In this document: piece after piece, positions 17,006-24,933 of the stretch
How positions within the stretch are numbered: the stretch's first letter is position 1
How the letters are laid out: every line of letters starts with the position of its first letter
Origin: VYFG01 sp965213885
GTDB taxonomy: Bacteria > Pseudomonadota > Gammaproteobacteria > Arenicellales > Poriferihabitantaceae
NCBI GenBank assembly: GCA_965213885.1
Contig: OZ243919.1
Coordinates: 434,001 to 498,000 of the forward strand
Length of the DNA stretch: 64,000 bases
Direction of reading: 5' to 3'
Program-made: the position numbers and the translations under genes
The notes under the pieces: model-generated
What the model was told of the DNA's origin: nothing
Databases searched by the model: none
Seen by the model: only the letters and a program-made list of their open reading frames with translations

Positions 17006-18082
17006 TTAGTGTGTCAGCAACGTGGAATCGGTCGCCCGCCAGGCGAGCGTCACCTGTGCCCCGGGCTGGACATCGAGTTCCCCCGGGCGATATTCCACGG
17101 TCATGGAACTGCCGCCCTCCATGGTCACCGAGGCACTGACCAGGTTGCCGGCGAAATTCCGTGTCGCCACGGTCCCGCCGGCGCGGTTCACGGTGCCATC
17201 GATACTGCCGGAACCGCCCGATTCCAGGCGGATCATCTCCGGCCGGATGGCGATCATCACCTTCGATCCCTGAGCCAACTCGCCCTGCGCGGCACAACGG
17301 AACTCACCGATGTCCGTGCTCACGGTTGCGACACCATCACCGTGGCCGAGGAGCCGACCGGGCAACGTGTTGATCTGGCCAACGAAGTTCGCTACATAGC
17401 GGCTCCTTGGATGGTTGTAGATCTCCTCGGCGCTGCCCATCTGCTCAATCTCACCCAGATTCATCACCACAATGGTGTCGGACATGTTCATCGCCTCGGT
17501 CTGGTCGTGGGTGACGTAGACGGTGGTAATGCCGAGCTCCTGCTGGATACGGCGAAGCTCCACCTGCATCGCTTCCCTCAGCTTGAGGTCCAGTGCTCCC
17601 AGGGGTTCATCCATCAGCAGCACCCTGGGCGGATAGGCCACTGCACGGGCCACGGCGATCCGCTGCTGCTGCCCGCCACTGACCTCGGATGGATACCGGT
17701 CATACACCTCCGGCAACTGGATCAGGTCCAGCAACTCGCCCACCCGCTGACGGATCTGATCCCTGGGATATCTCCTTTCCTGCAGGCCAAAGCCGATGTT
17801 ATCGCCGATGGTGAGGTGGGGAAACAGGGCGTAGTCCTGGAACACCATACCGATTTCGCGGTGCTGCGGCGCCACCCTTGTTACGTCCTCATCGCCGAGA
17901 AGGATTGTGCCCGAGGTCGGTGTCTGGAACCCTGCGATCAACCGCAGGGTCGTGGTCTTGCCACAGCCCGAGGGACCAAGGAGGGTGAGGAATTCACCCT
18001 CCCTGACCTCGAGATCCATCGATTTGAGGGCGATAAAGTCCCCGAATTTCTTTACCACCCGAGTGAGGAGTACGCGGGACAT
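17006..18082 (-). CDS. PotA-type ABC transporter ATP-binding protein
   Basis: A 358-aa ATPase of the spermidine/putrescine (or Fe/2-aminoethylphosphonate) importer class. Walker A is GPSGCGKTT, the signature VSGGQQQR, Walker B VLLMDEPLGALD and the switch YVTHDQTEA. A C-terminal TOBE domain from about residue 270 holds IAIRPEMIRLE. It completes the importer with the binding protein (18115-19188) and two permeases (19256-20997), all on the same strand. The gene order permease, permease, binding protein, ATPase is a common variant. Confidence 0.9.
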   Translation of the reverse strand: MSRVLLTRVVKKFGDFIALKSMDLEVREGEFLTLLGPSGCGKTTTLRLIAGFQTPTSGTILLGDEDVTRVAPQHREIGMVFQDYALFPHLTIGDNIGFGLQERRYPRDQIRQRVGELLDLIQLPEVYDRYPSEVSGGQQQRIAVARAVAYPPRVLLMDEPLGALDLKLREAMQVELRRIQQELGITTVYVTHDQTEAMNMSDTIVVMNLGEIEQMGSAEEIYNHPRSRYVANFVGQINTLPGRLLGHGDGVATVSTDIGEFRCAAQGELAQGSKVMIAIRPEMIRLESGGSGSIDGTVNRAGGTVATRNFAGNLVSASVTMEGGSSMTVEYRPGELDVQPGAQVTLAWRATDSTLLTH

Positions 18083-18114
18083 GACTGTTCGGGTACGTCA
18101 GGTCTCTGTCGGTC

Positions 18115-19188
18115 CTATTGCGCTACGGAACGGTTCCACTGATCCGTCCAGTCCGGGATATTGGCCTTGGAGTAGTCGATACGAAGTTGCTGCGATATTT
18201 CCTCGGAAGTAGTCTGCAGCAATTCGTCCAATACCGGATCCTCGCTCAGTCGGGCGATGGCATCCTTGTTGACCGGCACCACACCGCTCTTGGTGGCGAA
18301 TTCGAATTGAAATCCGGCGTCCAGGTATTCATTGATGAACCAGTTGGCCGCGGCGGCGTTTTCACTGCTTTTCATGATGCCCAGCCAGCCGTGCTTGTGT
18401 ACGCCGGTATGCATGTCGTTGATGTACGGATGCACCGTGGTGACATTCGAACCGGCATTCTTGGCACGTACGCACCAACCGGCATGGACCACCGCTGCAT
18501 AGACATCGCCACTTTGAAACTGTGTGACCACCTCACCCCCCCGGGACCAGAACTTCAGGGCATTCATGCTCTTCACCAGGTCCAGGCCGGGCTGAATGTT
18601 GGCTTCATCGCCGCCTGCGGCATGGGCAAATGCACCGAAATTCGCCAGCCCGCCCCCGGAAGTGATGTCGGGAATCGACAGCCTGCCTTCCAGCTTGGGA
18701 TTGGCCAGGTCGCTGTAGGTCTTCGGTGCGTCGAGGCCCAGTTCGGCGAACTTGTCCTTGTTGTAGCAGATGGTCTCCTGGGTAAACCAGGATCCGATCG
18801 TGTCATCGGACACCTGCCAGTCTTCCAGATGGGATTTGTTGGGAATCGCATCCAGGTTGAGCGGCTGGAGGAACTCGGCGCTGCGGAAATCCTGAATCTG
18901 CGCGTCCAGTATTTCCATGATGTCAAAGGGCGCCTTGCCCCGACCCGCGATCAACTTGGCCAGATTCGCCTGGGGGCTGCCGGTGACGAACTCGACCTTG
19001 CCGCCTTCCGCCTCGAACTTGGGCACGATGACGTTTTCGATATTTTCCTTCCAGGAGCCTCCCCAGGTGCCCACCTTCAGTGTGACACCATCGAACTGGC
19101 CGGCCAGCGATGCGCTGGTGGCCAGTATTGAGCCGACACCCAGGGCCATGGCGACGCTGGTTGCTAAGATTGATTTGCGATACTTCAT
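18115..19188 (-). CDS. PotD-type ABC transporter substrate-binding protein
   Basis: A 357-aa periplasmic binding protein of family 1. The start is the ATG at 19188, 5 nt after GGAGG; a longer GTG frame would include the ribosome-binding site in its coding sequence. The signal peptide is MKYRKSILATSVAMALG, with likely cleavage near SLAGQ. Typical elements are LKVGTWGGSWKENIENVIVP, KAPFDIMEILD and the C-terminal FINEYLDAGFQFEFA. It belongs to the group binding polyamines, aminoethylphosphonate, opines or similar cationic solutes. The ligand is not predictable from sequence by eye. Confidence 0.9.
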   Translation of the reverse strand: MKYRKSILATSVAMALGVGSILATSASLAGQFDGVTLKVGTWGGSWKENIENVIVPKFEAEGGKVEFVTGSPQANLAKLIAGRGKAPFDIMEILDAQIQDFRSAEFLQPLNLDAIPNKSHLEDWQVSDDTIGSWFTQETICYNKDKFAELGLDAPKTYSDLANPKLEGRLSIPDITSGGGLANFGAFAHAAGGDEANIQPGLDLVKSMNALKFWSRGGEVVTQFQSGDVYAAVVHAGWCVRAKNAGSNVTTVHPYINDMHTGVHKHGWLGIMKSSENAAAANWFINEYLDAGFQFEFATKSGVVPVNKDAIARLSEDPVLDELLQTTSEEISQQLRIDYSKANIPDWTDQWNRSVAQ

Positions 19189-19255
19189 TGGATCCTCCAC
19201 GTGTAGTGAATGAGATGTTGGTGTGAGTCCATTGGATGGGTTGGCCGGTATGTCA

Positions 19256-20146
19256 TCATCGGCTTCCCGAACGCAGCAGGGCTTCCAGCCCCACCAGTTT
19301 CTGCATGCCCAGTAATACGATCAGGCAGAAGAAAATGACCAGGGACGCGGATGCAAGAATGCTGGGATCAAAATCATTCTCGAGTCCGTAGAACAGCTCG
19401 ACCGGGTAGGTGGTGAACCCCGGCGCTGTCAGAAAGATGGAGATCGGCACGTCACCGAACGACACCATGAAGGAATACAGTGCACCGGCATAGACTCCAG
19501 GCATGATCACCGGCAGTGTCACCCGGCGGAATGTTCGCCAGCGCGTGGCTCCCAGACTGAGCGCGGCTTCCTCAAGCCGGTTGTCGAAGCGTTGCAGGAT
19601 CGCGGTTACCGTGCCAATGACATAGGGCGTGGCGACGAAAAAGTGCCCGAGATAGAGACCGAGGAATGTGCCCTGGGCATAGAGGCCGGTGACGTCGCCC
19701 ACCAGGAAATAGAGCTGGAGAAAAGCAATGCCCGTGACAATGGCCGGTATCTGCAGCGGGGCGCGGAACAGCGTCGAGATCAGCGATTTCAGCGGCAGGT
19801 TGCTGCGTACGATGCCCAGTGCGGCGGGAATGCCCACGAGGCAGGCGCCCAGGGTGGCGGCTCCTCCCAGCAGGAAACTCAGCCCCAGGGCCTGGAACTG
19901 CGCCGCGGGAATCTTGAAGTACCACTGGAAAGACGGATCTGTCGGCGGGAATGTAATCGCAGTGTAGTACTCGCCGCCGTGCAGCGAAGCACCGATCACC
20001 ACGATCATCGGCGACAGCAGGAAGATGTAGGACAGACTGCAATACAGCCAGTGAAACCACTTTCCCCAGGGCAGCCCCCGCTTCGGCAGCGGTCCGGAAC
20101 GGGCCCGGGGCTGAATCACGGCCATTTCCGACTGCATTTCCCTCAT
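19256..20146 (-). CDS. PotC-type ABC transporter permease
   Basis: A 296-aa inner-membrane permease. The start is ATG at 20146, overlapping the upstream permease stop by 4 nt. It has six hydrophobic segments and the binding-protein-dependent transport loop EEAALSLGATRWRTFRRVTLP. It begins MREMQSEMAVIQPRARS before the first membrane helix (FHWLYCSLSYIFLLSPMIVV). It is the second half of the permease dimer with the gene at 20143-20997 and part of the operon starting with Rieske oxygenase copy 2. Confidence 0.9.
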   Translation of the reverse strand: MREMQSEMAVIQPRARSGPLPKRGLPWGKWFHWLYCSLSYIFLLSPMIVVIGASLHGGEYYTAITFPPTDPSFQWYFKIPAAQFQALGLSFLLGGAATLGACLVGIPAALGIVRSNLPLKSLISTLFRAPLQIPAIVTGIAFLQLYFLVGDVTGLYAQGTFLGLYLGHFFVATPYVIGTVTAILQRFDNRLEEAALSLGATRWRTFRRVTLPVIMPGVYAGALYSFMVSFGDVPISIFLTAPGFTTYPVELFYGLENDFDPSILASASLVIFFCLIVLLGMQKLVGLEALLRSGSR

Positions 20147-20997
20147 GCGATCACCAGCCTGGCCGCCTTCAGCCGCCGGAGAAGGAAAATGGACAGCAGA
20201 TTGATCAGGATGACCGATACAAGCAGCACCGCCGCCAGCGTACCTGCCATGGCGTACTTGATCTCCATCATGACCGTTCGCTGGATCAGTACCGGCAGGG
20301 TAAAGACCCTGCCGCCGCCCAGCAGCGCCGCCGACGTGAAGGCACCCATGCTCATGTTGAAGATCATCAGCGCGCCGACGGTGATGCCCGGCAGACTCAG
20401 CGGCAGCATGATCCGCCAATGCATCCGCCACCGGTTGGCGCCATGAATCTGCGCCGCGTCCTCGTACGACCGGGGAATCGTCTGGATCACGCTGTAGAGC
20501 AGCAACACGCCGAATCCGAGGGTGAAGTGCATCAGCCCGACCACCACCCCGGTCTCGTTGCCGATGATGGTATAGGGCCGATCGACAATTCCAACCCCCA
20601 TGAGAAACCGGTTCAGCCAGCCGTCGGCGGAGAAAATGATGATCAGGCCGAACACCTTGATCACGATGGTGACGAACGTCGCCACCACGACGCCGGCCAG
20701 CAGGAACATCGACCAGCGGGACCGCATCCGGGCGATCAGGTAGGCCACGGGGAAGCCCAGCAGAATGGTGAACAGCGTTGACAGCGCCGACGTCTTGATC
20801 GTGACCCAGAGCGTATTCAGGTAAAACGAATCGGAAAAGAACTTGAAGTAGTTGCCGAGGCTCATCGCATCTGACAGACGACCAAGTCCCAGGTCCCGGT
20901 GGAAACTGCCTTGCAGAAACACATACTGCGAAGCCAGGATGAGCGAGACCGTGATCAGGAATCCCGGTATCAGCAATAGTTCCCAGCGTACTTTCAT
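20143..20997 (-). CDS. PotB-type ABC transporter permease
   Basis: A 284-aa inner-membrane permease with about six membrane helices and the ATPase-contact loop EDAAQIHGANRWRMHWRIML. The first helix starts at LLLIPGFLITVSLILA. It lies only 20 nt downstream of the Rieske oxygenase stop, showing cotranscription of the oxygenase and its presumptive substrate importer. It is coupled by ATGA overlap to the second permease. Confidence 0.9.
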   Translation of the reverse strand: MKVRWELLLIPGFLITVSLILASQYVFLQGSFHRDLGLGRLSDAMSLGNYFKFFSDSFYLNTLWVTIKTSALSTLFTILLGFPVAYLIARMRSRWSMFLLAGVVVATFVTIVIKVFGLIIIFSADGWLNRFLMGVGIVDRPYTIIGNETGVVVGLMHFTLGFGVLLLYSVIQTIPRSYEDAAQIHGANRWRMHWRIMLPLSLPGITVGALMIFNMSMGAFTSAALLGGGRVFTLPVLIQRTVMMEIKYAMAGTLAAVLLVSVILINLLSIFLLRRLKAARLVIA

Positions 20998-21017
20998 GGT
21001 ATGGGCGGACCTGAATA

Positions 21018-22370
21018 CTAGCCGATGAATCTCGGATCCAGAGGAATTTTACTCAGCTCCTTCCGGATATGGTCGGCCCGTTCCCGGCCGCTGTATCGGT
21101 CACCGCCGAACACAACGGCCATGACAGCATCCGTTACCTCTTTCATCAGTTGCCCGTCGTCCATGTCATCCCGCGGCGGTATGGGCAACACCGTGTCCTG
21201 CACATGAGTCATCCACTCATCCCCGACCCGGGTCAGCGGGGACGGGTCGCCGCCTTCCTGCACGGTACGGATCCCCTTGCGCAACTGTCGCCTGAGCTGA
21301 ATCAGCCCCGCATCGGTTACGCCCAGGTTTTCCGCCGCATGGGCATTGATCAGGCCCTGGGATACCTGGGCTTCATAATCATTGGGATGCCGCTGGCGAT
21401 ATTCGTAACTTTCGACACCGGTCTGCCCTTCAAAGTCCACGCTCTGCTTGCCGCATTTGGAGCGGTCTCCATGAGTCCCTTCAGGATCGATCCCCGGACC
21501 GAAGCTGCGCCAGGCGATGATCATGCAATGCCTGTCATCATGGGGAATGGTCCACTTGGTGATGCTGGCCCTGCGAAAGTGCTTTTCGTCCTTTCCCTCT
21601 TCCCAGAAGGCACCCACCTGGCTGAAGGACGGCAAGATCGTTTCCTGGGATCGCACCCAGATCATGTCGTCGATCCGATACGTCAGTGTCGCCCAGATTT
21701 TCTCATCCCTGCGATGGAACACCACTTCGGGCATCGTGCCCCAGGTGGATCCGAAATGCACATCCGTTACCCGGGCATGCAGGAAGACCGTATGGTATGG
21801 ATCCATGGTGTTTTCACAGACCTGCAGCCAGTTGCAGGGATAGTGTATGCAGTACGGCACCAGCTCCACGTCCGGCAACATGGTTGTATCGAAACGGGGG
21901 AAATCCGGTTTCCTGTCGGGGGGGCCCATGTAGGCGAACAGCAGGCCATGGTATTCGATGACCGGATAGGCGCCATGCATGACCGAGTCCTTACGCGTAC
22001 TGCCGGCAGGCTCCCCCGGTGTCTCCAGCACCGTCCCATCCGTTCCGTACAGCCACCCATGGTAGCAGCAACGCAAACCGCACTCCTCAACCACGCCAAA
22101 TTCGAGAGAGGCGTTACGATGGCTGCAATGCAGATGCAGCAGGCCATAATCACCGTCGCGGGTTCTGAAGGCCACCAGATCTTCCCCGAGGACCCGGATG
22201 CGGAGCGGAAGGTCGGTAATCTCGCCGGTCATCACCACCGGGATCCAGAAACGACGGAAGTACTCCCCACACGGCGTGCCCGGCCCGACATGGGTCAGTT
22301 CAGCGTCTTCTTCCGGTCGGATGGCCTTGTGATATCCGTCATAGGCCACCATTGGTGTCATTTGATTCAT
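21018..22370 (-). CDS. Rieske non-haem iron oxygenase, alpha subunit (copy 2)
   Basis: A 450-aa protein. The ATG at 22370 is chosen because the longer frame enters the intergenic dyad region. Rieske ligands are Cys82-x-His84 and Cys101-x2-His104, and the mononuclear iron site is DPYHTVFLH. The N-terminal GTPCGEYFRRFWIPV and overall layout match copies 1 and 3, but the sequences are well diverged, so they are old paralogues with different substrates. It is the first gene of a ~9.7-kb operon with the PotABCD importer, two unknown proteins, DUF1116, amidase and ASCH. No reductase is encoded. Confidence 0.9.
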   Translation of the reverse strand: MNQMTPMVAYDGYHKAIRPEEDAELTHVGPGTPCGEYFRRFWIPVVMTGEITDLPLRIRVLGEDLVAFRTRDGDYGLLHLHCSHRNASLEFGVVEECGLRCCYHGWLYGTDGTVLETPGEPAGSTRKDSVMHGAYPVIEYHGLLFAYMGPPDRKPDFPRFDTTMLPDVELVPYCIHYPCNWLQVCENTMDPYHTVFLHARVTDVHFGSTWGTMPEVVFHRRDEKIWATLTYRIDDMIWVRSQETILPSFSQVGAFWEEGKDEKHFRRASITKWTIPHDDRHCMIIAWRSFGPGIDPEGTHGDRSKCGKQSVDFEGQTGVESYEYRQRHPNDYEAQVSQGLINAHAAENLGVTDAGLIQLRRQLRKGIRTVQEGGDPSPLTRVGDEWMTHVQDTVLPIPPRDDMDDGQLMKEVTDAVMAVVFGGDRYSGRERADHIRKELSKIPLDPRFIG

Positions 22371-22573
22371 CGCACATTCCCGAATTATTGGATATTCTAT
22401 GATTGGCCGTCCTTTTCGGCCAATCCGGTTGGCAGGAATAGAATAATCGGATTCGGGCCGAAGTCCCATACAGTAATGTCCGGGTTCCACTCAGGGAAAA
22501 CCCTGAACCGGGCCGTTTCATCTTTCACCAGGATCTGACGCATAATGCCACTTGGCAAACTTCATCCGGTCTC
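22371..22573. promoter_or_regulatory. Divergent regulatory region with a 9-bp perfect dyad
   Basis: The intergenic region between Rieske copy 2 and the SDR. A perfect inverted repeat GATTGGCCG / CGGCCAATC lies at 22401-22409 and 22417-22425 (7-nt loop). It is flanked by a looser outer dyad with ATTCTAT on the left (about 22394-22400) and ATAGAAT on the right (about 22438-22444). It could be an operator, or a hairpin in the oxygenase leader. No regulator gene is adjacent. Confidence 0.5.
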
Positions 22574-23314
22574 TTGTCCAATCCACGCAACACACGTCCC
22601 GTAACCTTGATCAGCGGCGCTGCCCGGGGCATCGGCAGGGCGTGTGCCGAGCAGCTCGGGCGGGACGGGCATGACATCATCGGGCTGGGCCGCCAGTGCC
22701 CGGCGGATGCATTCCCTGGCGAATTCATCGAAGTGGACTTCGCTGACCGCGCAGCCGTTTCCCGAATCTGTCAACAACTGCCCCGGAAAGAGGAGATCAA
22801 TGGCGTGGTAAACAATGTCGGGGACCCCGGCCCCGAGTTGCTGGAGGAGATCGACCTCATGACGGTGGACCGGGTCCTGGAAGTGAATTTCTACAGCGCC
22901 ATCCAACTGGTCAGGGCGGTTCTCCCGGGCATGAAGGCCCAGGGTTATGGGCGCATCGTCAATGTCTCCAGCGAACTTGCCCTCGGCTTTTCGACCAGGA
23001 CCGCCTATGGTGCGGCCAAAGCGGCCATGATCAGCGCCGCCCGGACATGGTCTCTGGAACTGGCGAGATACGGCATTTCAGCCAACTGCGTTGCGCCCGG
23101 ACCGGTGGATACGGATTTTTTCAACCGGAACAACCCGCCGGGCAGCGATGTCCGGCGGATGAAGGAAAACAGGATCCCCATGGGAAGAATCGCCACAGTG
23201 GAGGACATCGCCCGGGCCGTGGCATTCTTCATGGCGCCGGAGAACGGTTACGTCACCGGCCAGACGATGTTCGTCGATGGCGGATCCAGTTTGGGCGCCG
23301 CAGGATTGCTCTGA
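22574..23314 (+). CDS. Short-chain dehydrogenase/reductase
   Basis: A 246-aa classical SDR. The cofactor motif is SGAARGIG near residues 14-21, NNVG comes near residue 80, the catalytic Ser is in NVSSELALG, and Tyr145-x3-Lys149 is in YGAAKAAM. The C-terminal VTGQTMFVDGGSS is typical of FabG-like members. The start appears to be TTG at 22574; no in-frame ATG fits and the ribosome-binding site is weak. It is divergent from Rieske copy 2 and convergent with the TauD-like gene. It may oxidise an alcohol intermediate; the substrate is unknown. Confidence 0.85.
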   Translation: MSNPRNTRPVTLISGAARGIGRACAEQLGRDGHDIIGLGRQCPADAFPGEFIEVDFADRAAVSRICQQLPRKEEINGVVNNVGDPGPELLEEIDLMTVDRVLEVNFYSAIQLVRAVLPGMKAQGYGRIVNVSSELALGFSTRTAYGAAKAAMISAARTWSLELARYGISANCVAPGPVDTDFFNRNNPPGSDVRRMKENRIPMGRIATVEDIARAVAFFMAPENGYVTGQTMFVDGGSSLGAAGLL

Positions 23315-23350
23315 ACCCCGACGCGTCGTACCGGAACCGGCCGCGGCGTC

Positions 23351-24298
23351 TCAATTGGGGAATACTTCCGACACGCTGATTGCATGGTCGTCAGGCCAGA
23401 AGATCCGACTGACTTCCTCGTAGTTCGGCAGGGGCCGCTCGGTGGGCCTGGTGTAGACGAAGGAACGCAGCATCAGGCGCCGGTCTGATTCGTACATATG
23501 CGTCGGCGTACCACTGTGCAGCATGGCATGATTGTCCCAGATGATCAGTTCACCCGGTGTCCACCGGTGGCGATACACACGGTCCGGATGGCTGGCGATT
23601 TCCAGTGCCTGTTGCAGTAGTGCCCTGCCGGTGTCGTCGTCCACGCCGGACAACTGAAGCGGGTCGAAATTGAGATAGTAGACCGTACGGCCGGTCACGG
23701 GATGGGTCTGGACCACCCGGTGCCAGACCGACGGCAAGGCCTCCCGCTCAAGGGTCGTCAGGGGAATAAAGGAATCCGGATCCGTCTCGAGCAATGGATC
23801 ATTGTGTGCGTGAAAGCTGGCGAGGACACTGATGTCCCTGAGGGCGTCCTGCAACTCGGGGGGGGAAGCGTCCCAGGCTTCCGCCGTGCTCAGAAACAGG
23901 GTGTCTCCGCCCTTACGGGGAACCTCCACCGCATACAGCAGCGTGGCGGCATTGACATGACAGGCGGCGGACCCGTCGGTATGCCATCCGAATCCTCCCC
24001 GGGCAAAGAAGGCCAGAGGCTTTCCGTCATCATCCGCGATGTTACCGACCGTGGACACTTCGGGAACCTCGCGGAAATTGAATTGCTTGCGGGTTTCGAT
24101 CTTGGGCAGGCCGAAGTAGTGGCTGATGCGGGCCTGATCCTCGGGTGTCAGATTCTGCTGCCGGAACAGCAGCAGCGAATGCCGGTCGTACAACTGGCGG
24201 ATCTGGTCAAACTGATCCGGTGACAATGGTCTGGACAGATCGACGCCAGCGACCTCCACACCAAAGTTCGGCATCAGGGGATTTACTTCTATTTTCAT
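23351..24298 (-). CDS. TauD/TfdA-family 2-oxoglutarate dioxygenase
   Basis: A 315-aa Fe(II)/2OG dioxygenase. Iron ligands are His106 and Asp108 in GWHTDGS and the distal His261 in DNHAMLHSG; the 2OG-binding Arg is in RRLMLRSF (about residue 278). The N-terminal MKIEVNPLMPNFGVEVAGVD is typical of the taurine/2,4-D dioxygenase family. Such enzymes often release sulfite, trimethylamine or similar groups by hydroxylation. The gene overlaps an upstream response-regulator gene by 4 nt and forms one transcriptional unit with a two-component system, an unusual arrangement for a metabolic dioxygenase. Confidence 0.88.
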   Translation of the reverse strand: MKIEVNPLMPNFGVEVAGVDLSRPLSPDQFDQIRQLYDRHSLLLFRQQNLTPEDQARISHYFGLPKIETRKQFNFREVPEVSTVGNIADDDGKPLAFFARGGFGWHTDGSAACHVNAATLLYAVEVPRKGGDTLFLSTAEAWDASPPELQDALRDISVLASFHAHNDPLLETDPDSFIPLTTLEREALPSVWHRVVQTHPVTGRTVYYLNFDPLQLSGVDDDTGRALLQQALEIASHPDRVYRHRWTPGELIIWDNHAMLHSGTPTHMYESDRRLMLRSFVYTRPTERPLPNYEEVSRIFWPDDHAISVSEVFPN

Positions 24299-24933
24299 GG
24301 CTGCATTCCCGAGTTCGGGTTTCTGTTTTCCACTAGACCAGCAAGGATCGCGAGTCTGACCACGTCGGCCAGCGATTCCGCGCCCAGCTTCCGCATCAGA
24401 TTTGCCCGATGCGTCTCGATGGTCTTGGGACTCACGCAGAGCAAACGTGCGGTCTCGCGGTTGGACTTGCCGGTCGCCACCAATGCCATGACTTCCCGTT
24501 CCCTGTCGCTGAGACGGGACAGGGATGTCCGCAACATGTTCGCCTCCTCGAGTTCGCTCCGCTTGCGGGCATCGGATTCAATCGCCCCCTGGACCTTGTC
24601 GAGAAGCGCCTGGTCACTGCAGGGCTTTTCCAGAAAGTCCAGGGCCCCGAGTTTCATCGCCCGGACCGCTGCCGGCACATCGCCGTGGCCGGTCATGATG
24701 ATCACCGGTATGTCGATACCCCGGGCGCGAATCAGTTCCTGGGTCTCCAGCCCGCTGTATCCCGGCATCCGCAGGTCCAGCAGAAGACATGCGGGACCGG
24801 TGTGATCATAACCGTCCAGGAATTCGGGGGCTGAGGCGTACAGGCGTGTTTTCAGTCCCACCGACTCCATCAGGTAGCACACGCTGTCTCGTACCCCGGC
24901 GTCGTCATCGACGATGTAGACAGTTCCCTTCAT
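24295..24933 (-). CDS. FixJ/LuxR-type response regulator
   Basis: A 212-aa protein. The N-terminal receiver domain has the acidic pair in VYIVDDDAG, phospho-acceptor Asp53 in LLDLRMPG and Lys in FLEKPCSD. The C-terminal LuxR-type HTH spans LSDREREVMALVATGKSN to KTIETHRANLMRKLGA. It is the FixJ subfamily layout, and the cognate kinase gene overlaps upstream by 4 nt. The gene is in turn coupled to the TauD-like dioxygenase, so it probably controls uptake or breakdown of the same compound. Confidence 0.93.
   Translation of the reverse strand: MKGTVYIVDDDAGVRDSVCYLMESVGLKTRLYASAPEFLDGYDHTGPACLLLDLRMPGYSGLETQELIRARGIDIPVIIMTGHGDVPAAVRAMKLGALDFLEKPCSDQALLDKVQGAIESDARKRSELEEANMLRTSLSRLSDREREVMALVATGKSNRETARLLCVSPKTIETHRANLMRKLGAESLADVVRLAILAGLVENRNPNSGMQP

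Noticed and set aside
21069..22538. 489-codon plus-strand frame opposite Rieske copy 2
   Set aside because: It is antisense to iron-binding motifs that are clearly coding on the minus strand.
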